Shown here: piece after piece, positions 36,975-47,041 of the stretch | Position numbering within the stretch: position 1 is the stretch's first letter | Layout: the number at the start of each line of letters is the position of its first letter | DNA from: Enterobacter dykesii | GTDB lineage: Bacteria; Pseudomonadota; Gammaproteobacteria; Enterobacterales; Enterobacteriaceae | Length of the DNA: 64,000 nt | NCBI RefSeq assembly: GCF_008364625.2 | Contig: NZ_CP126604.1 | Location: 434,001 to 498,000 of the forward strand | Reading direction: 5' to 3' | Program-made: the position numbers and the translations under genes | The notes under the pieces: model-generated | Databases searched by the model: none | What the model was told of the DNA's origin: nothing | What the model saw: only the letters and a program-made list of their open reading frames with translations

Positions 36975-39900
36975 GTTTATGGAAGAAGATAAGCCTCGGG
37001 GTGCTGATTTTTATCGTGCTGTTGCTCGGGACGGTAGCGTTTCTGGTAGGGACCACCACCGGCCTGCATCTGCTGTTTAACGCTGCGAACCGCTGGGTGC
37101 CGGGGCTGGAGATTGGTCAGGTAACGGGCGGCTGGCGCGACCTGCGTCTGAAGAACATCCGCTATGAGCAACCGGGCGTGGCGGTGAACGCCGGGGAATT
37201 CCACCTGGCGGTCAAGCTGGGCTGCCTGCGGGACAGCAAACTCTGCGTCAACGATCTGTCGCTTAAAGACGTCAACGTAGCGATAGATTCAAAAAAAATG
37301 CCGAAGTCTGCGCCTGTCGAGGAAGAGGACAGCGGCCCGCTGAATCTCTCCACGCCGTACCCGATCGCGCTTTATCGGGTGGCGCTCGATAACGTTAATA
37401 TCAAAATCGACGACACCACCGTGTCCGTGATGGATTTCACCTCCGGCCTGCGCTGGCAGGAGAAAAACCTCACCCTGACGCCCACGTCGCTGCAGGGTTT
37501 ACTGATCGCGCTGCCGAAGGTGGCCGACGTGGCGCAGGAAGAGATCGTCGAGCCGAAGATTCAGAACCCGCAGCCGGAAGAGAAGCCGCTGGGCGAAACG
37601 CTGAAAGATCTTTTCTCGAAGCCCGTTCTGCCGGAAATGACCGACGTTCATCTGCCGCTGAACCTCAACATCGAGGAGTTCAAAGGCGAGCAGCTGCGCC
37701 TGACCGGCGATACCGATCTGACGGTCTACACAATGCTGCTGAAAGTCAGCAGCATTGACGGCAACATGAAGCTCGACGCGCTGGATATTGACACCAGCCA
37801 GGGCTCGGTGAATGCGTCAGGGAATGCGCTGCTGCGCGATAACTGGCCGGTGGATATCACGCTTAACAGTGCCCTCAACATCGATCCGCTGAAAGGCGAA
37901 AAGGTGAAGATCAAAGTGGGCGGGGCGCTACGCGATAAGCTGGATGTCGGGGTGAATCTCTCCGGCCCGGTGGACATGGTCCTGCGCGCGCAAACGCAGC
38001 TGGCGGAAGCCGGGCTGCCGCTCAATATTGAAATTGTCAGCAAGCAGCTTTACTGGCCGTTCACCGGCGAAAAGCAGTTCCAGGCCGATGACCTGAAGCT
38101 GAAGCTGAGCGGCAAGATGACCGACTACGCGCTCTCGTTCCGCACCGCGGTGAAGGGACAGGGCGTGCCGCCCGCGAATATCACGCTGGATGCGAAGGGC
38201 AACGAACAGCAGGTCAACCTCGACAAGCTGACCGTCGCGGCGCTGGAAGGCAAAACCGAGCTGACCGCGCTGCTCGACTGGCAGCAGGCGATCAGCTGGC
38301 GCGGCGAGCTGAAGCTGACGGGCATTAACACCGCCAAAGAGGTGCCGGACTGGCCGTCGAAACTGGATGGCCTGATCAAAACCCGCGGCAGCCTGTACGG
38401 CGGTACGTGGCAGATGGACGTGCCGGAAATCAAGCTCACCGGGAACGTGAAGCAGAACAAGGTTAACGTTGAAGGTTCGCTGAAAGGCAACAGCTATCTG
38501 CAGTGGGTTATCCCGGGGCTGCACGTGGCGCTGGGCCGCAACACGGCGGATATCAAAGGCGAGCTGGGGGTGAAAGATCTGAATCTGGACGCCACCATCG
38601 ACGCGCCGAATCTGGACAACGCCCTGCCGGGTCTGGGTGGCACTGCGAAAGGTCTCGTGAAAGTGCGCGGAACCGTGGATGCGCCGCAGCTGCTGGCGGA
38701 TATCACCGCCAATAACCTGCGCTGGCAGGAGCTGAGCGTTGCCCGCGTCCGCGTGGAAGGGGATGTGAAATCCACCGATCAGATCGGCGGTAACCTGAAC
38801 CTGCGCGTGGAGCGCATTTCTCAGCCGGACGTGAACATCAGCCTGGTCACCCTGGACGCCAAAGGGAACGAGAAGCAGCACGACCTACAGCTGCGCGTAC
38901 AGGGCGAGCCGGTCTCCGGTCAGCTTCACCTCACCGGCAGCTTCGACCGCAAAGCAGAACGCTGGAAAGGTCTGCTTGATAACACCCGTTTCAATACGCC
39001 GGTCGGGCCGCTGGTGCTCTCGCGCGCTATTGCCCTGGACTACCGCAATGCCGAGCAGAAGATCAGCATTGGGCCACACTGCTGGACCAACCCGAATGCG
39101 GAGCTGTGCGTGCCGCAGACCATCGATGCGGGCGCGGAAGGGCGTGCGCAGATCAACCTCAACCGCTTCGATCTGGCGATGCTGAAGCCATTTATGCCGG
39201 ACACGACTCAGGCCAGCGGCGTCTTTAGCGGAAAAGCCGATGTGGCCTGGGACACCACCAAAGAGGGGCTGCCGCAGGGCAGCGTCACGCTGTCCGGGCG
39301 TAACGTGAAGGTGACGCAGGAGGTCAATAACGCGTCGCTGCCGGTGGCGTTCGACACCCTGAACCTGAGTGCCGATCTGCATAACAATCGCGCACAGCTG
39401 GGGTGGACAATCCGCCTCACAAACAACGGCCAGCTGGACGGGCAGGTCCAGATTACCGATCCGCAGGGGCGGCGTAATCTGGGCGGCAACGTCAACATCC
39501 GTAACTTCAACCTGGCGATGGTGAACCCGATTTTCGCGCGCGGGGAAAAAGCCGAGGGGATGCTGAACGCTAACCTGCGCCTGGCCGGCAACGCGCAAAG
39601 CCCGCAGCTGTTCGGTCAGATGCGGCTCAGCGGCGTGGATATCGACGGCAACTTCATGCCGTTTGACATGCAGCCCAGCCAGATCGCGATGAACTTCAAC
39701 GGCATGAGCTCGACGCTGAGCGGCTCGGTATTGACGCAGCAGGGGCAAATCAACCTCAGCGGCGACGCGGACTGGAGCCAGCTCGATAACTGGCGCGCCC
39801 GTATCGCCGCGAAGGGCAGTAAGGTGCGTATCACTGTACCGCCGATGGTGCGCCTGGACGTTTCGCCTGATGTGGTCTTTGAAGCCACGCCAAGCCTCTT

Positions 39901-40747
39901 CACGCTTGACGGACGCGTCGACGTGCCGTGGGCGCGCATCGTGGTTCACGACGTGCCGGAAAGCGCGGTCGGCGTTTCAAGTGATGAAGTGATGCTCAAT
40001 GAAAATCTGAAACCTGTCGAGCAGAAGAGCGCGGGCATACCGATTAACAGTAACCTCATCGTGCACGTGGGGAATAACGTGCGGTTGAATGCGTTTGGGC
40101 TGAAGGCGAGGCTCACGGGCGACCTGAAAGTGGCGCAGGATAAACAAGGGCTTGGCCTGAACGGGCAGATCAATATTCCTGAAGGGCGTTTCCACGCCTA
40201 TGGTCAGGACCTCATCGTCCGTAAAGGCGAGCTGCTTTTCTCCGGTCCACCGGATCAGCCTCTGCTGAACATCGAAGCGATTCGTAACCCGGAAGCGACG
40301 GAAAACAACGTTATTGCTGGCGTACGCGTCACCGGCTCCGCCGACGAGCCGAAGGCGGAGATCTTCTCTGACCCGGCGATGCCGCAGCAGGAAGCCCTCT
40401 CTTACCTGCTGCGTGGACAAGGTCTGGACAGCGGTCAGAGCGACAGTGCGGCGATGACCTCGATGTTAGTGGGTCTGGGGGTTGCACAAAGTGGGCAGGT
40501 TGTGGGTAAAATCGGCGAGACGTTCGGCGTAAGCAATCTGGCGCTGGACACCCAGGGCGTGGGTGACTCCTCGCAGGTGGTGGTCAGCGGGTATGTACTG
40601 CCGGGTCTGCAGGTAAAATATGGTGTGGGGATCTTTGACTCACTGGCAACTCTCACGTTACGCTATCGCCTGATGCCTAAGCTATATCTGGAAGCAGTGT
40701 CCGGCGTAGACCAGGCACTTGATCTGCTCTATCAGTTTGAGTTTTAG
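36971..40747 (+). CDS. tamB: TamB, AsmA-like translocation and assembly module protein
   Basis: 1258 residues, close to E. coli TamB (1259). An N-terminal membrane helix (residues 7-27) anchors it in the inner membrane; the long beta-rich body (beta-taco fold) spans the periplasm and the C-terminal DUF490 domain contacts TamA. The last segment ([20 protein letters not shown]) resembles a beta-barrel signal. Coupled to tamA by a 4-base overlap and followed within 2 bp by ytfP. Confidence 0.97.
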   Translation: MSLWKKISLGVLIFIVLLLGTVAFLVGTTTGLHLLFNAANRWVPGLEIGQVTGGWRDLRLKNIRYEQPGVAVNAGEFHLAVKLGCLRDSKLCVNDLSLKDVNVAIDSKKMPKSAPVEEEDSGPLNLSTPYPIALYRVALDNVNIKIDDTTVSVMDFTSGLRWQEKNLTLTPTSLQGLLIALPKVADVAQEEIVEPKIQNPQPEEKPLGETLKDLFSKPVLPEMTDVHLPLNLNIEEFKGEQLRLTGDTDLTVYTMLLKVSSIDGNMKLDALDIDTSQGSVNASGNALLRDNWPVDITLNSALNIDPLKGEKVKIKVGGALRDKLDVGVNLSGPVDMVLRAQTQLAEAGLPLNIEIVSKQLYWPFTGEKQFQADDLKLKLSGKMTDYALSFRTAVKGQGVPPANITLDAKGNEQQVNLDKLTVAALEGKTELTALLDWQQAISWRGELKLTGINTAKEVPDWPSKLDGLIKTRGSLYGGTWQMDVPEIKLTGNVKQNKVNVEGSLKGNSYLQWVIPGLHVALGRNTADIKGELGVKDLNLDATIDAPNLDNALPGLGGTAKGLVKVRGTVDAPQLLADITANNLRWQELSVARVRVEGDVKSTDQIGGNLNLRVERISQPDVNISLVTLDAKGNEKQHDLQLRVQGEPVSGQLHLTGSFDRKAERWKGLLDNTRFNTPVGPLVLSRAIALDYRNAEQKISIGPHCWTNPNAELCVPQTIDAGAEGRAQINLNRFDLAMLKPFMPDTTQASGVFSGKADVAWDTTKEGLPQGSVTLSGRNVKVTQEVNNASLPVAFDTLNLSADLHNNRAQLGWTIRLTNNGQLDGQVQITDPQGRRNLGGNVNIRNFNLAMVNPIFARGEKAEGMLNANLRLAGNAQSPQLFGQMRLSGVDIDGNFMPFDMQPSQIAMNFNGMSSTLSGSVLTQQGQINLSGDADWSQLDNWRARIAAKGSKVRITVPPMVRLDVSPDVVFEATPSLFTLDGRVDVPWARIVVHDVPESAVGVSSDEVMLNENLKPVEQKSAGIPINSNLIVHVGNNVRLNAFGLKARLTGDLKVAQDKQGLGLNGQINIPEGRFHAYGQDLIVRKGELLFSGPPDQPLLNIEAIRNPEATENNVIAGVRVTGSADEPKAEIFSDPAMPQQEALSYLLRGQGLDSGQSDSAAMTSMLVGLGVAQSGQVVGKIGETFGVSNLALDTQGVGDSSQVVVSGYVLPGLQVKYGVGIFDSLATLTLRYRLMPKLYLEAVSGVDQALDLLYQFEF

Positions 40748-40749
40748 CA

Positions 40750-41094
40750 ATGCGAATATTTGTCTACGGCAGTTTACGAACCAAGCAAGGCAACAGTCAC
40801 TGGATGACCAATGCCTTGCTGCTGGGGAATTACAATATCGAGAACTACCAGTTGTACAGCCTGGGCCACTATCCAGGCGCGGTTCCGGGCGAAGGAACAG
40901 TACAGGGTGAAGTCTATCGTATTGATAACGCGACGCTTGCCGAACTTGATGCCTTGCGCACCAGGGGCGGTGAATACGCACGCCAGTTGATCCAGACGCC
41001 GTACGGAAGCGCGTGGATGTATGTCTACCAGCGTCCGGTCGAAGGGTTAACGCGGATTGTAAGCGGTAACTGGTTAGACAGAGACCAGTACTGA
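40750..41094 (+). CDS. ytfP: YtfP, gamma-glutamylcyclotransferase-like protein
   Basis: 114 residues, starting MRIFVYGSLRTKQGN, the YGSL motif typical of the gamma-glutamylcyclotransferase (AIG2-like) fold; a conserved glutamate (ALRTRGGEYARQ) fits the catalytic position. Translationally linked to tamAB (2-bp gap), as in E. coli. The physiological substrate is unclear. Confidence 0.94.
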   Translation: MRIFVYGSLRTKQGNSHWMTNALLLGNYNIENYQLYSLGHYPGAVPGEGTVQGEVYRIDNATLAELDALRTRGGEYARQLIQTPYGSAWMYVYQRPVEGLTRIVSGNWLDRDQY

Positions 41095-41131
41095 AAAAAA
41101 CAACGCCACCGTGAGGTGGCGTTGTTTTTTT
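41095..41131. terminator. Terminator of tamA-tamB-ytfP
   Basis: Perfect 10-bp stem CAACGCCACC/GGTGGCGTTG with GTGA loop (41101-41124) followed by seven T, and preceded by a run of A, so it should work on both strands. Confidence 0.93.
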
Positions 41132-41137
41132 ACGCTT

Positions 41138-41431
41138 TCAATTCTCTTCTGTATCCCTGCGTCGGGTTAAAAACAGAGGAACGAACAGCATGATGTATGG
41201 GGCAATAAGCCATAAAAAACACAAGGCGCGTGAACGGCCATAGTAGTTTATGCACCGCGTATTGCTTGATATGACGGGCAGGAAAAACAGTAAAAACAGC
41301 AGAATCGCATAATCGCTTCGATAAGGGATCCATAAGTAAAACAAAAACCAGGCAAGCTGGAATGTCAGGATGCAGAGATACTGCCATTTGCTGTCTTTGC
41401 CGTAACAGTCAAACGCCTTTATGTAGCCCAT
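41138..41431 (-). CDS. Small DUF805-like membrane protein
   Basis: 97 residues from the ATG at 41431, or 107 if the ATG at 41461 is used; neither has a strong ribosome site. The opening MGYIKAFDCYGKDSKWQYLC resembles the start of DUF805 proteins, and CINYYGRSRALCFLWLI is a divergent form of their central GRS motif. Three hydrophobic segments predict an inner-membrane protein. It lies between the ytfP and ppa terminators in a place where E. coli has no equivalent that I recall. Base composition is lower in GC than its neighbours, which may mean transfer. Function unknown. Confidence 0.6.
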   Translation of the reverse strand: MGYIKAFDCYGKDSKWQYLCILTFQLAWFLFYLWIPYRSDYAILLFLLFFLPVISSNTRCINYYGRSRALCFLWLIAPYIMLFVPLFLTRRRDTEEN

Positions 41432-41514
41432 CTTTATGCTTTGAAGAAAGAAACTTAGCATGTATAACGCTCACGATCGCGACGGTCAGGAGTTTATGTG
41501 TTTTTTAAAGGCAC

Positions 41515-41544
41515 AAAAAAGCCCCGACTCGCGGGGCTTTTTTT
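41515..41544. terminator. Terminator of ppa
   Basis: Stem GCCCCG/CGGGGC with a 5-base loop (41521-41537), flanked by six A on the left and seven T on the right; 15 bp after the ppa stop on the minus strand and usable on both. Confidence 0.9.
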
Positions 41545-41559
41545 GATCGGCAGTAAGAA

Positions 41560-42090
41560 TTACTTCTTAGCAGCGCGTTCGAAAGAGGCGATGATTTCTG
41601 CTTTCGCCGCTTCTGCGTTGTCCCAGCCGTCAACTTTAACCCACTTGCCTTTTTCGAGGTCTTTGTAGTGCTCGAAGAAGTGAGTGATCTGCGCTTTCAG
41701 CAGCTCTGGCAGGTCGTTCACATCTTTGATGTGATCGTATTCTTTGCTCAGCTTGGTGTGCGGTACCGCAACCAGCTTCGCATCTTCACCGGATTCGTCG
41801 GTCATTTTCAGCACGCCAACTGGACGGCAGCGAATGACGGAGCCTGGCTCCAGTGGGTATGGCGTTGGGACCAGCACGTCAACCGGGTCACCGTCCAGAG
41901 ACAGGGTGTGGTTGATGTAACCGTAGTTGCACGGATAGAACATCGCGGTAGACATGAAACGGTCTACGAACAGGGCGCCGCTCTCTTTGTCCACTTCGTA
42001 TTTGATCGGATCTGCGTTAGCCGGGATTTCGATAACTACGTAGATGTCTTCTGGCAGTTCTTTACCCGCTGGGACGTTGAGTAAGCTCAT
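41560..42090 (-). CDS. ppa: Inorganic pyrophosphatase
   Basis: 176 residues from the ATG at 42090 ([20 protein letters not shown]), matching E. coli Ppa in length and almost in full sequence. Soluble family I enzyme that hydrolyses pyrophosphate to two phosphates with Mg2+, driving biosynthetic reactions. The signature DGDPVDVLV, with metal-binding aspartates, is intact. The longer open frame upstream to 42240 crosses the promoter and is not coding. Confidence 0.98.
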   Translation of the reverse strand: MSLLNVPAGKELPEDIYVVIEIPANADPIKYEVDKESGALFVDRFMSTAMFYPCNYGYINHTLSLDGDPVDVLVPTPYPLEPGSVIRCRPVGVLKMTDESGEDAKLVAVPHTKLSKEYDHIKDVNDLPELLKAQITHFFEHYKDLEKGKWVKVDGWDNAEAAKAEIIASFERAAKK

Positions 42091-42399
42091 GTCGGTGTCC
42101 TTTAAAATGGATGGTAAACAAGTGGCAGGTATTATAGCCAACTCGCGCTGAATGTCTCCGCCTGTTTTCGCTTTCTCTCCCCGCTTTCTCCACTTTTCAG
42201 ACCGATTCCATGACAGAAAAATCCATAAACTCAGCCACATTTTTCATGGTGAAATGAAAGCGATTACAAACTTGTGATTAACGTTTTATTCACTTTTCTG
42301 AAGTGTGATGTAACGCAATTCGTTACATATTTCATGGGCTATAGTCATTTCGCAGAACATCTTTTAACCAACAATAAACACCCCTACGAGGACGCTCAT
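42091..42399. promoter_or_regulatory. ppa/ytfQ divergent promoter region with inverted repeat
   Basis: 309 bp holding promoters for ppa and ytfQ. A perfect inverted repeat ATGTAACG/CGTTACAT with a 5-base spacer lies at 42308-42328, about 72 bp before the ytfQ start, and is a candidate operator. A LacI/GalR-like half site (AAGCGATTACA) is near 42258-42268. No small ORF seen. Confidence 0.45.
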
Positions 42400-43356
42400 A
42401 TGTGGAAGCGCTTACTTCTTGTCACAGCAGTTTCGGCAGCCATGTCGTCTATGGCGATGGCCGCTCCCTTAACCGTAGGTTTTTCGCAGGTCGGCTCTGA
42501 ATCTGGCTGGCGAGCGGCAGAAACCAACGTTGCGAAAAGCGAGGCTCAGAAACGCGGCATTACCCTGAAAATCGCCGATGGTCAGCAAAAACAAGAGAAT
42601 CAGATCAAAGCCGTGCGCTCCTTTATCGCCCAGGGCGTGGATGCCATCTTTATTGCACCCGTCGTGGCGACCGGCTGGGAACCCGTCCTGAAGGAAGCGA
42701 AAGACGCTGAGATCCCGGTCTTCCTGCTCGACCGTTCCATCGACGTCAAAGACAAATCCCTCTATATGACCACCGTGACCGCCAATAACGTGCTTGAAGG
42801 GCAATTGATTGGCGACTGGCTGGTGAAACAGGTCGACGGCAAGCCGTGTAACGTCGTTGAACTGCAGGGCACCGTCGGCGCGAGCGTGGCCATCGACCGT
42901 AAAAAAGGCTTTGCTGAGGCCATTGCTAAAGCGCCAAACATCAAGATTATCCGCTCTCAGTCCGGCGACTTTACGCGCAGTAAAGGTAAAGAGGTCATGG
43001 AGAGCTTTATTAAGGCTGAAAACAACGGCAAGAACATCTGCATGGTTTACGCCCACAACGATGACATGGTGATCGGTGCGATTCAGGCGATTAAAGAAGC
43101 GGGCCTGAAGCCGGGCAAAGATATTCTCACCGGTTCTATCGACGGCGTGCCGGACATCTACAAAGCGATGATCGACGGCGAAGCCAACGCCAGCGTGGAG
43201 CTGACGCCAAACATGGCGGGCCCGGCATTCGACGCGCTGGAGAAATTCAAGAAAGACGGCACGATGCCTGAGAAGGTGACGGTCACCAAGTCCACGCTCT
43301 ACCTGCCTGACACGGCGAAAGAAGAGTTAGAGAAGAAGAAAAATATGGGCTACTGA
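42400..43356 (+). CDS. ytfQ: Galactofuranose ABC transporter, periplasmic binding protein YtfQ
   Basis: 318 residues from the ATG at 42400, with a signal peptide (LLLVTAVSAAMSSMAMAA), the same length as E. coli YtfQ. Periplasmic sugar-binding protein of the ribose/LacI-like fold (LTVGFSQVGSESGWRAAETN), shown for E. coli to bind galactofuranose. First gene of ytfQRT-yjfF. A REP element lies between it and ytfR, which often marks mRNA processing that keeps the binding protein more abundant than the membrane parts. Confidence 0.96.
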   Translation: MWKRLLLVTAVSAAMSSMAMAAPLTVGFSQVGSESGWRAAETNVAKSEAQKRGITLKIADGQQKQENQIKAVRSFIAQGVDAIFIAPVVATGWEPVLKEAKDAEIPVFLLDRSIDVKDKSLYMTTVTANNVLEGQLIGDWLVKQVDGKPCNVVELQGTVGASVAIDRKKGFAEAIAKAPNIKIIRSQSGDFTRSKGKEVMESFIKAENNGKNICMVYAHNDDMVIGAIQAIKEAGLKPGKDILTGSIDGVPDIYKAMIDGEANASVELTPNMAGPAFDALEKFKKDGTMPEKVTVTKSTLYLPDTAKEELEKKKNMGY

Positions 43357-43368
43357 TCCTGTGAAATT

Positions 43369-43398
43369 GCCGGGTGGCGCTGCGCTTACCCGGCCTAC
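43369..43398. repeat. REP element between ytfQ and ytfR
   Basis: Imperfect palindrome GCCGGGT ... ACCCGGC followed by CTAC, the hallmark of enterobacterial REP/PU sequences. Confidence 0.85.
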
Positions 43399-43421
43399 GA
43401 GAACGTGCCGGGGACGTAAAT

Positions 43422-44924
43422 ATGAAAACTGAACAACACCAGGAAATCCTCCGCACAGAGGGCTTAAGCAAATTCTTCCCCGGCGTAAAGGCGCTGGATA
43501 ACGTTGATTTCAGCCTGCGGCGCGGTGAGATCATGGCGCTGCTGGGCGAGAACGGCGCGGGAAAATCGACGCTGATTAAATCCCTCACCGGCGTTTATCA
43601 CGCCGATCGCGGCACCATCTGGCTGGAAGGCAACGCCATTTCGCCAAAAAATACCGCCCATGCCCAGCAGCTGGGGATCGGGACTGTGTACCAGGAAGTG
43701 AACCTGCTGCCGAATATGTCGGTGGCGGATAACCTGTTTATTGGCCGTGAGCCACGCCGTTTTGGCCTGCTGCGCCGCAAAGAGATGGAGGCGAGGGCGA
43801 CAAAGCTGATGGAATCGTACGGCTTCTCCCTCGACGTCCGCGAGCCGCTGAACCGCTTTTCCGTGGCGATGCAGCAGATCGTCGCCATCTGTCGCGCGAT
43901 CGATCTCTCTGCAAAAGTGCTGATCCTCGACGAACCCACCGCCAGCCTCGATACCCAGGAAGTGGAGATGCTCTTTACCCTGATGCGCCAGCTGCGCGAT
44001 CAGGGTGTCAGCCTGATCTTCGTTACCCACTTCCTCGATCAGGTATATGAGGTAAGCGATCGCATCACGGTGCTGCGCAACGGCAGCTTTGTCGGCTGCC
44101 GCGAAACCCGCGAGCTGCCGCAGATCGAACTGGTGAAAATGATGCTGGGGCGCGAGCTGGAAACCAACGCCCTTCAGCGCGCAGGGCGTACGCTGCTGAG
44201 CGAGAAACCGGTCGCCGCGTTCAGCGATTACGGCAAGAAAGGCGTGATCTCGCCGTTTAACCTTGAGGTACGGCCAGGCGAAATTGTCGGGCTGGCGGGC
44301 CTGTTAGGCTCCGGACGAACCGAAACCGCCGAGGTGATCTTCGGGATCAAACCGGCGGACAGCGGCAGCGCGCTGATCAAGGGTAAACCGCAAACCCTGC
44401 GATCGCCGCATCAGGCCTCCTGTCTCGGCGTCGGCTTCTGCCCGGAGGATCGGAAAACGGACGGTATTATTGCTGCGGCCTCGGTGCGGGAAAATATCAT
44501 CCTGGCGCTGCAGGCCCAGCGCGGCTGGCTGCGTCCGATCCCCCGTAAAGAGCAGAACGCCATCGCCGAGCGCTTTATCCGTCAGTTGGGTATTCGTACC
44601 CCGAGCGCGGAACAGCCGATCGAGTTCCTCTCCGGCGGTAACCAGCAGAAGGTGCTGCTGTCACGCTGGCTGCTGACCAAACCCCAATTCCTGATCCTCG
44701 ACGAACCGACCCGCGGCATTGACGTGGGGGCGCACGCCGAAATTATCCGGCTTATCGAAACTCTGTGCGCGGACGGTCTGGCGCTGCTGGTTATTTCGTC
44801 CGAGCTGGAGGAGCTGGTGGGCTATGCCGATCGCGTCATCATCATGCGCGATCGCAAACAGGTGGCAGAGATCCCGCTGGATAAGCTGTCCGTTCCGGCG
44901 ATCATGAATGCCATCGCGGCATAA
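43422..44924 (+). CDS. ytfR: Galactofuranose ABC transporter ATP-binding protein YtfR
   Basis: 500 residues from the ATG at 43422 (MKTEQHQEILRTEGLSKFFP). Two fused ABC domains: the first with Walker A GENGAGKST and Walker B VLILDEPTASLD; the second has a degenerate Walker A (GLLGSGRTETAE) but a good signature LSGGNQQKVLLSRWL and Walker B FLILDEPTRGID, the usual pattern in sugar importers such as RbsA and MglA. Energises uptake with YtfT and YjfF. Confidence 0.96.
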   Translation: MKTEQHQEILRTEGLSKFFPGVKALDNVDFSLRRGEIMALLGENGAGKSTLIKSLTGVYHADRGTIWLEGNAISPKNTAHAQQLGIGTVYQEVNLLPNMSVADNLFIGREPRRFGLLRRKEMEARATKLMESYGFSLDVREPLNRFSVAMQQIVAICRAIDLSAKVLILDEPTASLDTQEVEMLFTLMRQLRDQGVSLIFVTHFLDQVYEVSDRITVLRNGSFVGCRETRELPQIELVKMMLGRELETNALQRAGRTLLSEKPVAAFSDYGKKGVISPFNLEVRPGEIVGLAGLLGSGRTETAEVIFGIKPADSGSALIKGKPQTLRSPHQASCLGVGFCPEDRKTDGIIAAASVRENIILALQAQRGWLRPIPRKEQNAIAERFIRQLGIRTPSAEQPIEFLSGGNQQKVLLSRWLLTKPQFLILDEPTRGIDVGAHAEIIRLIETLCADGLALLVISSELEELVGYADRVIIMRDRKQVAEIPLDKLSVPAIMNAIAA

Positions 44925-44934
44925 GGAGTAAATC

Positions 44935-45960
44935 GTGATGCCCCGTTCGCTTTCGCAAACCGGTGAGACAAAGCGCCGCTTCAGCTGGCCGACCGGCACG
45001 CCGCAAATCGCAGCGCTGCTGGTGGTTCTGCTGGTTGATAGCCTGGTCGCGCCGCATTTCTTCCAGATTATCGTGCAGGATGGGCGCTTGTTTGGCAGCC
45101 CGATTGACATTCTAAACCGTGCCGCGCCCGTGGCGCTGCTGGCCATCGGGATGACGCTGGTCATCGCCACCGGCGGGATTGACCTCTCCGTCGGCGCGGT
45201 GATGGCTATCGCCGGGGCCACGGCAGCCTCCATGACCGTGTCCGGACACAGCCTGCCGGTGGTCCTGCTTGCAGCCTTAGGCACCGGCGTGCTGGCCGGA
45301 TTATGGAACGGCATTCTGGTGGCGGTGCTGAAAATTCAGCCCTTTGTCGCCACCCTTATCTTAATGGTGGCCGGGCGCGGCGTGGCGCAGCTGATTACCT
45401 CCGGACAGATTGTCACCTTTAACTCCCCGAGCCTGGCGTGGCTCGGAAGCGGCAACCTTCTGTTCTTCCCGACGCCGGTGATTATTGCCCTGGCCACGCT
45501 CGTTGTCTTCTGGCTTTTCACCCGCAAAACGGCGCTGGGCATGTTCATTGAAGCCGTCGGGATCAACATCCGCGCCGCGCGTAACGCCGGGGTCAACACC
45601 CGGCTGATGGTGATGCTGACCTACGTGCTGAGCGGCGTCTGCGCCGCCATCGCCGGGGTCATCGTCGCGGCGGATATTCGCGGGGCCGACGCCAACAACG
45701 CGGGGCTCTGGCTGGAGCTGGACGCAATCCTCGCGGTGGTGATCGGCGGCGGGTCGCTGATGGGCGGGCGCTTTAACCTGCTGCTTTCGGTGATTGGCGC
45801 GCTGATCATTCAGGGCATGAACACCGGGATCCTGCTCTCGGGGTTTCAGCCGGAACTCAACCAGGTGGTGAAAGCGGTGGTCGTGCTCTGCGTGCTGATC
45901 GTCCAGTCGCCGCGCTTTGTCAGCATCATTAAGGGGATCCGTGGCCATGATAAAACGTAA
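44935..45960 (+). CDS. ytfT: Galactofuranose ABC transporter permease YtfT
   Basis: 341 residues starting with GTG at 44935 (read as MMPRSL, as in E. coli), preceded by AAGGAG. Inner-membrane permease of the RbsC family with about ten helices and the conserved GGIDLSVGAVMAIAGA motif. Overlaps yjfF by 14 bases. Confidence 0.95.
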   Translation: MMPRSLSQTGETKRRFSWPTGTPQIAALLVVLLVDSLVAPHFFQIIVQDGRLFGSPIDILNRAAPVALLAIGMTLVIATGGIDLSVGAVMAIAGATAASMTVSGHSLPVVLLAALGTGVLAGLWNGILVAVLKIQPFVATLILMVAGRGVAQLITSGQIVTFNSPSLAWLGSGNLLFFPTPVIIALATLVVFWLFTRKTALGMFIEAVGINIRAARNAGVNTRLMVMLTYVLSGVCAAIAGVIVAADIRGADANNAGLWLELDAILAVVIGGGSLMGGRFNLLLSVIGALIIQGMNTGILLSGFQPELNQVVKAVVVLCVLIVQSPRFVSIIKGIRGHDKT

Positions 45961-46948
45961 TTTACCGTTGATGATCACGCTGGGCGTGTTTGTGCTGGGG
46001 TATCTCTACTGCCTCACCCAATTCCCGGGTTTTGCCTCGACGCGCGTGATTTGCAATATCCTGACCGATAACGCCTTTTTAGGCATCATCGCCGTCGGAA
46101 TGACCTTTGTGATCCTCTCCGGCGGGATCGATCTCTCCGTTGGCTCGGTGATCGCGTTCACGGGCGTGTTCCTCGCGAAGGCGATCGGCTTCTGGGGGAT
46201 CTCTCCGCTGGTGGCGTTTCCGCTGGTGCTGGCGATGGGCTGCGCGTTTGGCGCCTTTATGGGGCTGCTTATCGACGCGTTAAAAATCCCGGCGTTTATC
46301 ATTACCCTCGCGGGAATGTTTTTCCTCCGTGGGGTGAGCTACCTGGTGTCGGAAGAGTCGATTCCGATTAACCATCCGGTGTACGACACGCTCTCCAGCC
46401 TGGCGTGGAAAATTCCCGGCGGCGGCCGCCTGAGCGCGATGGGGCTGCTGATGCTGGGCGTGGTGGTAATTGGCATCTTCCTCGCCCATCGTACCCGGTT
46501 TGGCAATCAGGTGTACGCCATCGGCGGTAACGCTACGTCGGCAAACCTGATGGGGATCTCCACCCGCAGCACCACCATCCGCATCTATATGCTCTCGACC
46601 GGCCTGGCGACGCTGGCGGGTATCGTCTTCTCGGTGTATACCCAGGCGGGCTATGCCCTTGCAGGCGTGGGCGTTGAGCTGGATGCGATAGCTTCTGTGG
46701 TCATCGGCGGCACGCTGCTCAGCGGCGGGGTCGGTACGGTGCTGGGGACGCTGTTCGGCGTGGCTATCCAGGGGCTAATACAAACCTATATCAACTTTGA
46801 CGGCACGCTCAGCTCCTGGTGGACGAAGATCGCCATCGGCATTCTGCTGTTTATTTTTATTGCACTGCAGCGTGGGCTGACGGTGCTCTGGGAGAACCGT
46901 CAAAGCTCGCCTGTTACCCGCGTAAACACATCGGTAACAGAGCGATAA
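45947..46948 (+). CDS. yjfF: Galactofuranose ABC transporter permease YjfF
   Basis: 333 residues from the ATG at 45947 (MIKRNLPLMITLGVF), a start inside the ytfT coding sequence with AAGGGG upstream. Second RbsC-type permease with GGIDLSVGSVIAFTG and a C-terminal helix. It should form a heterodimer with YtfT. Last gene of the transporter operon; the next gene has its own sigma-28 promoter. Confidence 0.95.
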   Translation: MIKRNLPLMITLGVFVLGYLYCLTQFPGFASTRVICNILTDNAFLGIIAVGMTFVILSGGIDLSVGSVIAFTGVFLAKAIGFWGISPLVAFPLVLAMGCAFGAFMGLLIDALKIPAFIITLAGMFFLRGVSYLVSEESIPINHPVYDTLSSLAWKIPGGGRLSAMGLLMLGVVVIGIFLAHRTRFGNQVYAIGGNATSANLMGISTRSTTIRIYMLSTGLATLAGIVFSVYTQAGYALAGVGVELDAIASVVIGGTLLSGGVGTVLGTLFGVAIQGLIQTYINFDGTLSSWWTKIAIGILLFIFIALQRGLTVLWENRQSSPVTRVNTSVTER

Positions 46949-46970
46949 CACGCTGAATTTGCTTAAAGTC

Positions 46971-46997
46971 TAAACATTTTCCGGTAGCGGCCGATAC
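46971..46997 (+). promoter_or_regulatory. Sigma-28 (FliA) promoter of the second chemoreceptor
   Basis: TAAACATT, 11 bases, GCCGATAC: a close match to the FliA consensus TAAAGTTT-N11-GCCGATAA, with exact spacing, 45 bp upstream of a chemoreceptor gene. This places the gene in the flagellar late regulon. Confidence 0.88.
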
Positions 46998-47041
46998 TCT
47001 TTTTTTATGCCCAGAAATATCTCGCTACCGGAAATAATATC

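Noticed and set aside
38885..39949. Minus-strand open frame of 354 codons inside tamB
   Set aside because: Antisense shadow of a full-length, well-conserved tamB; composition is Arg/His-rich and without family motifs. The same applies to other antisense frames in tamB.
42273..42294. TGTGA ... TCACT as a CRP site for ytfQ
   Set aside because: The half sites are separated by 12 bases, not 6, so CRP binding in the usual way is not expected.
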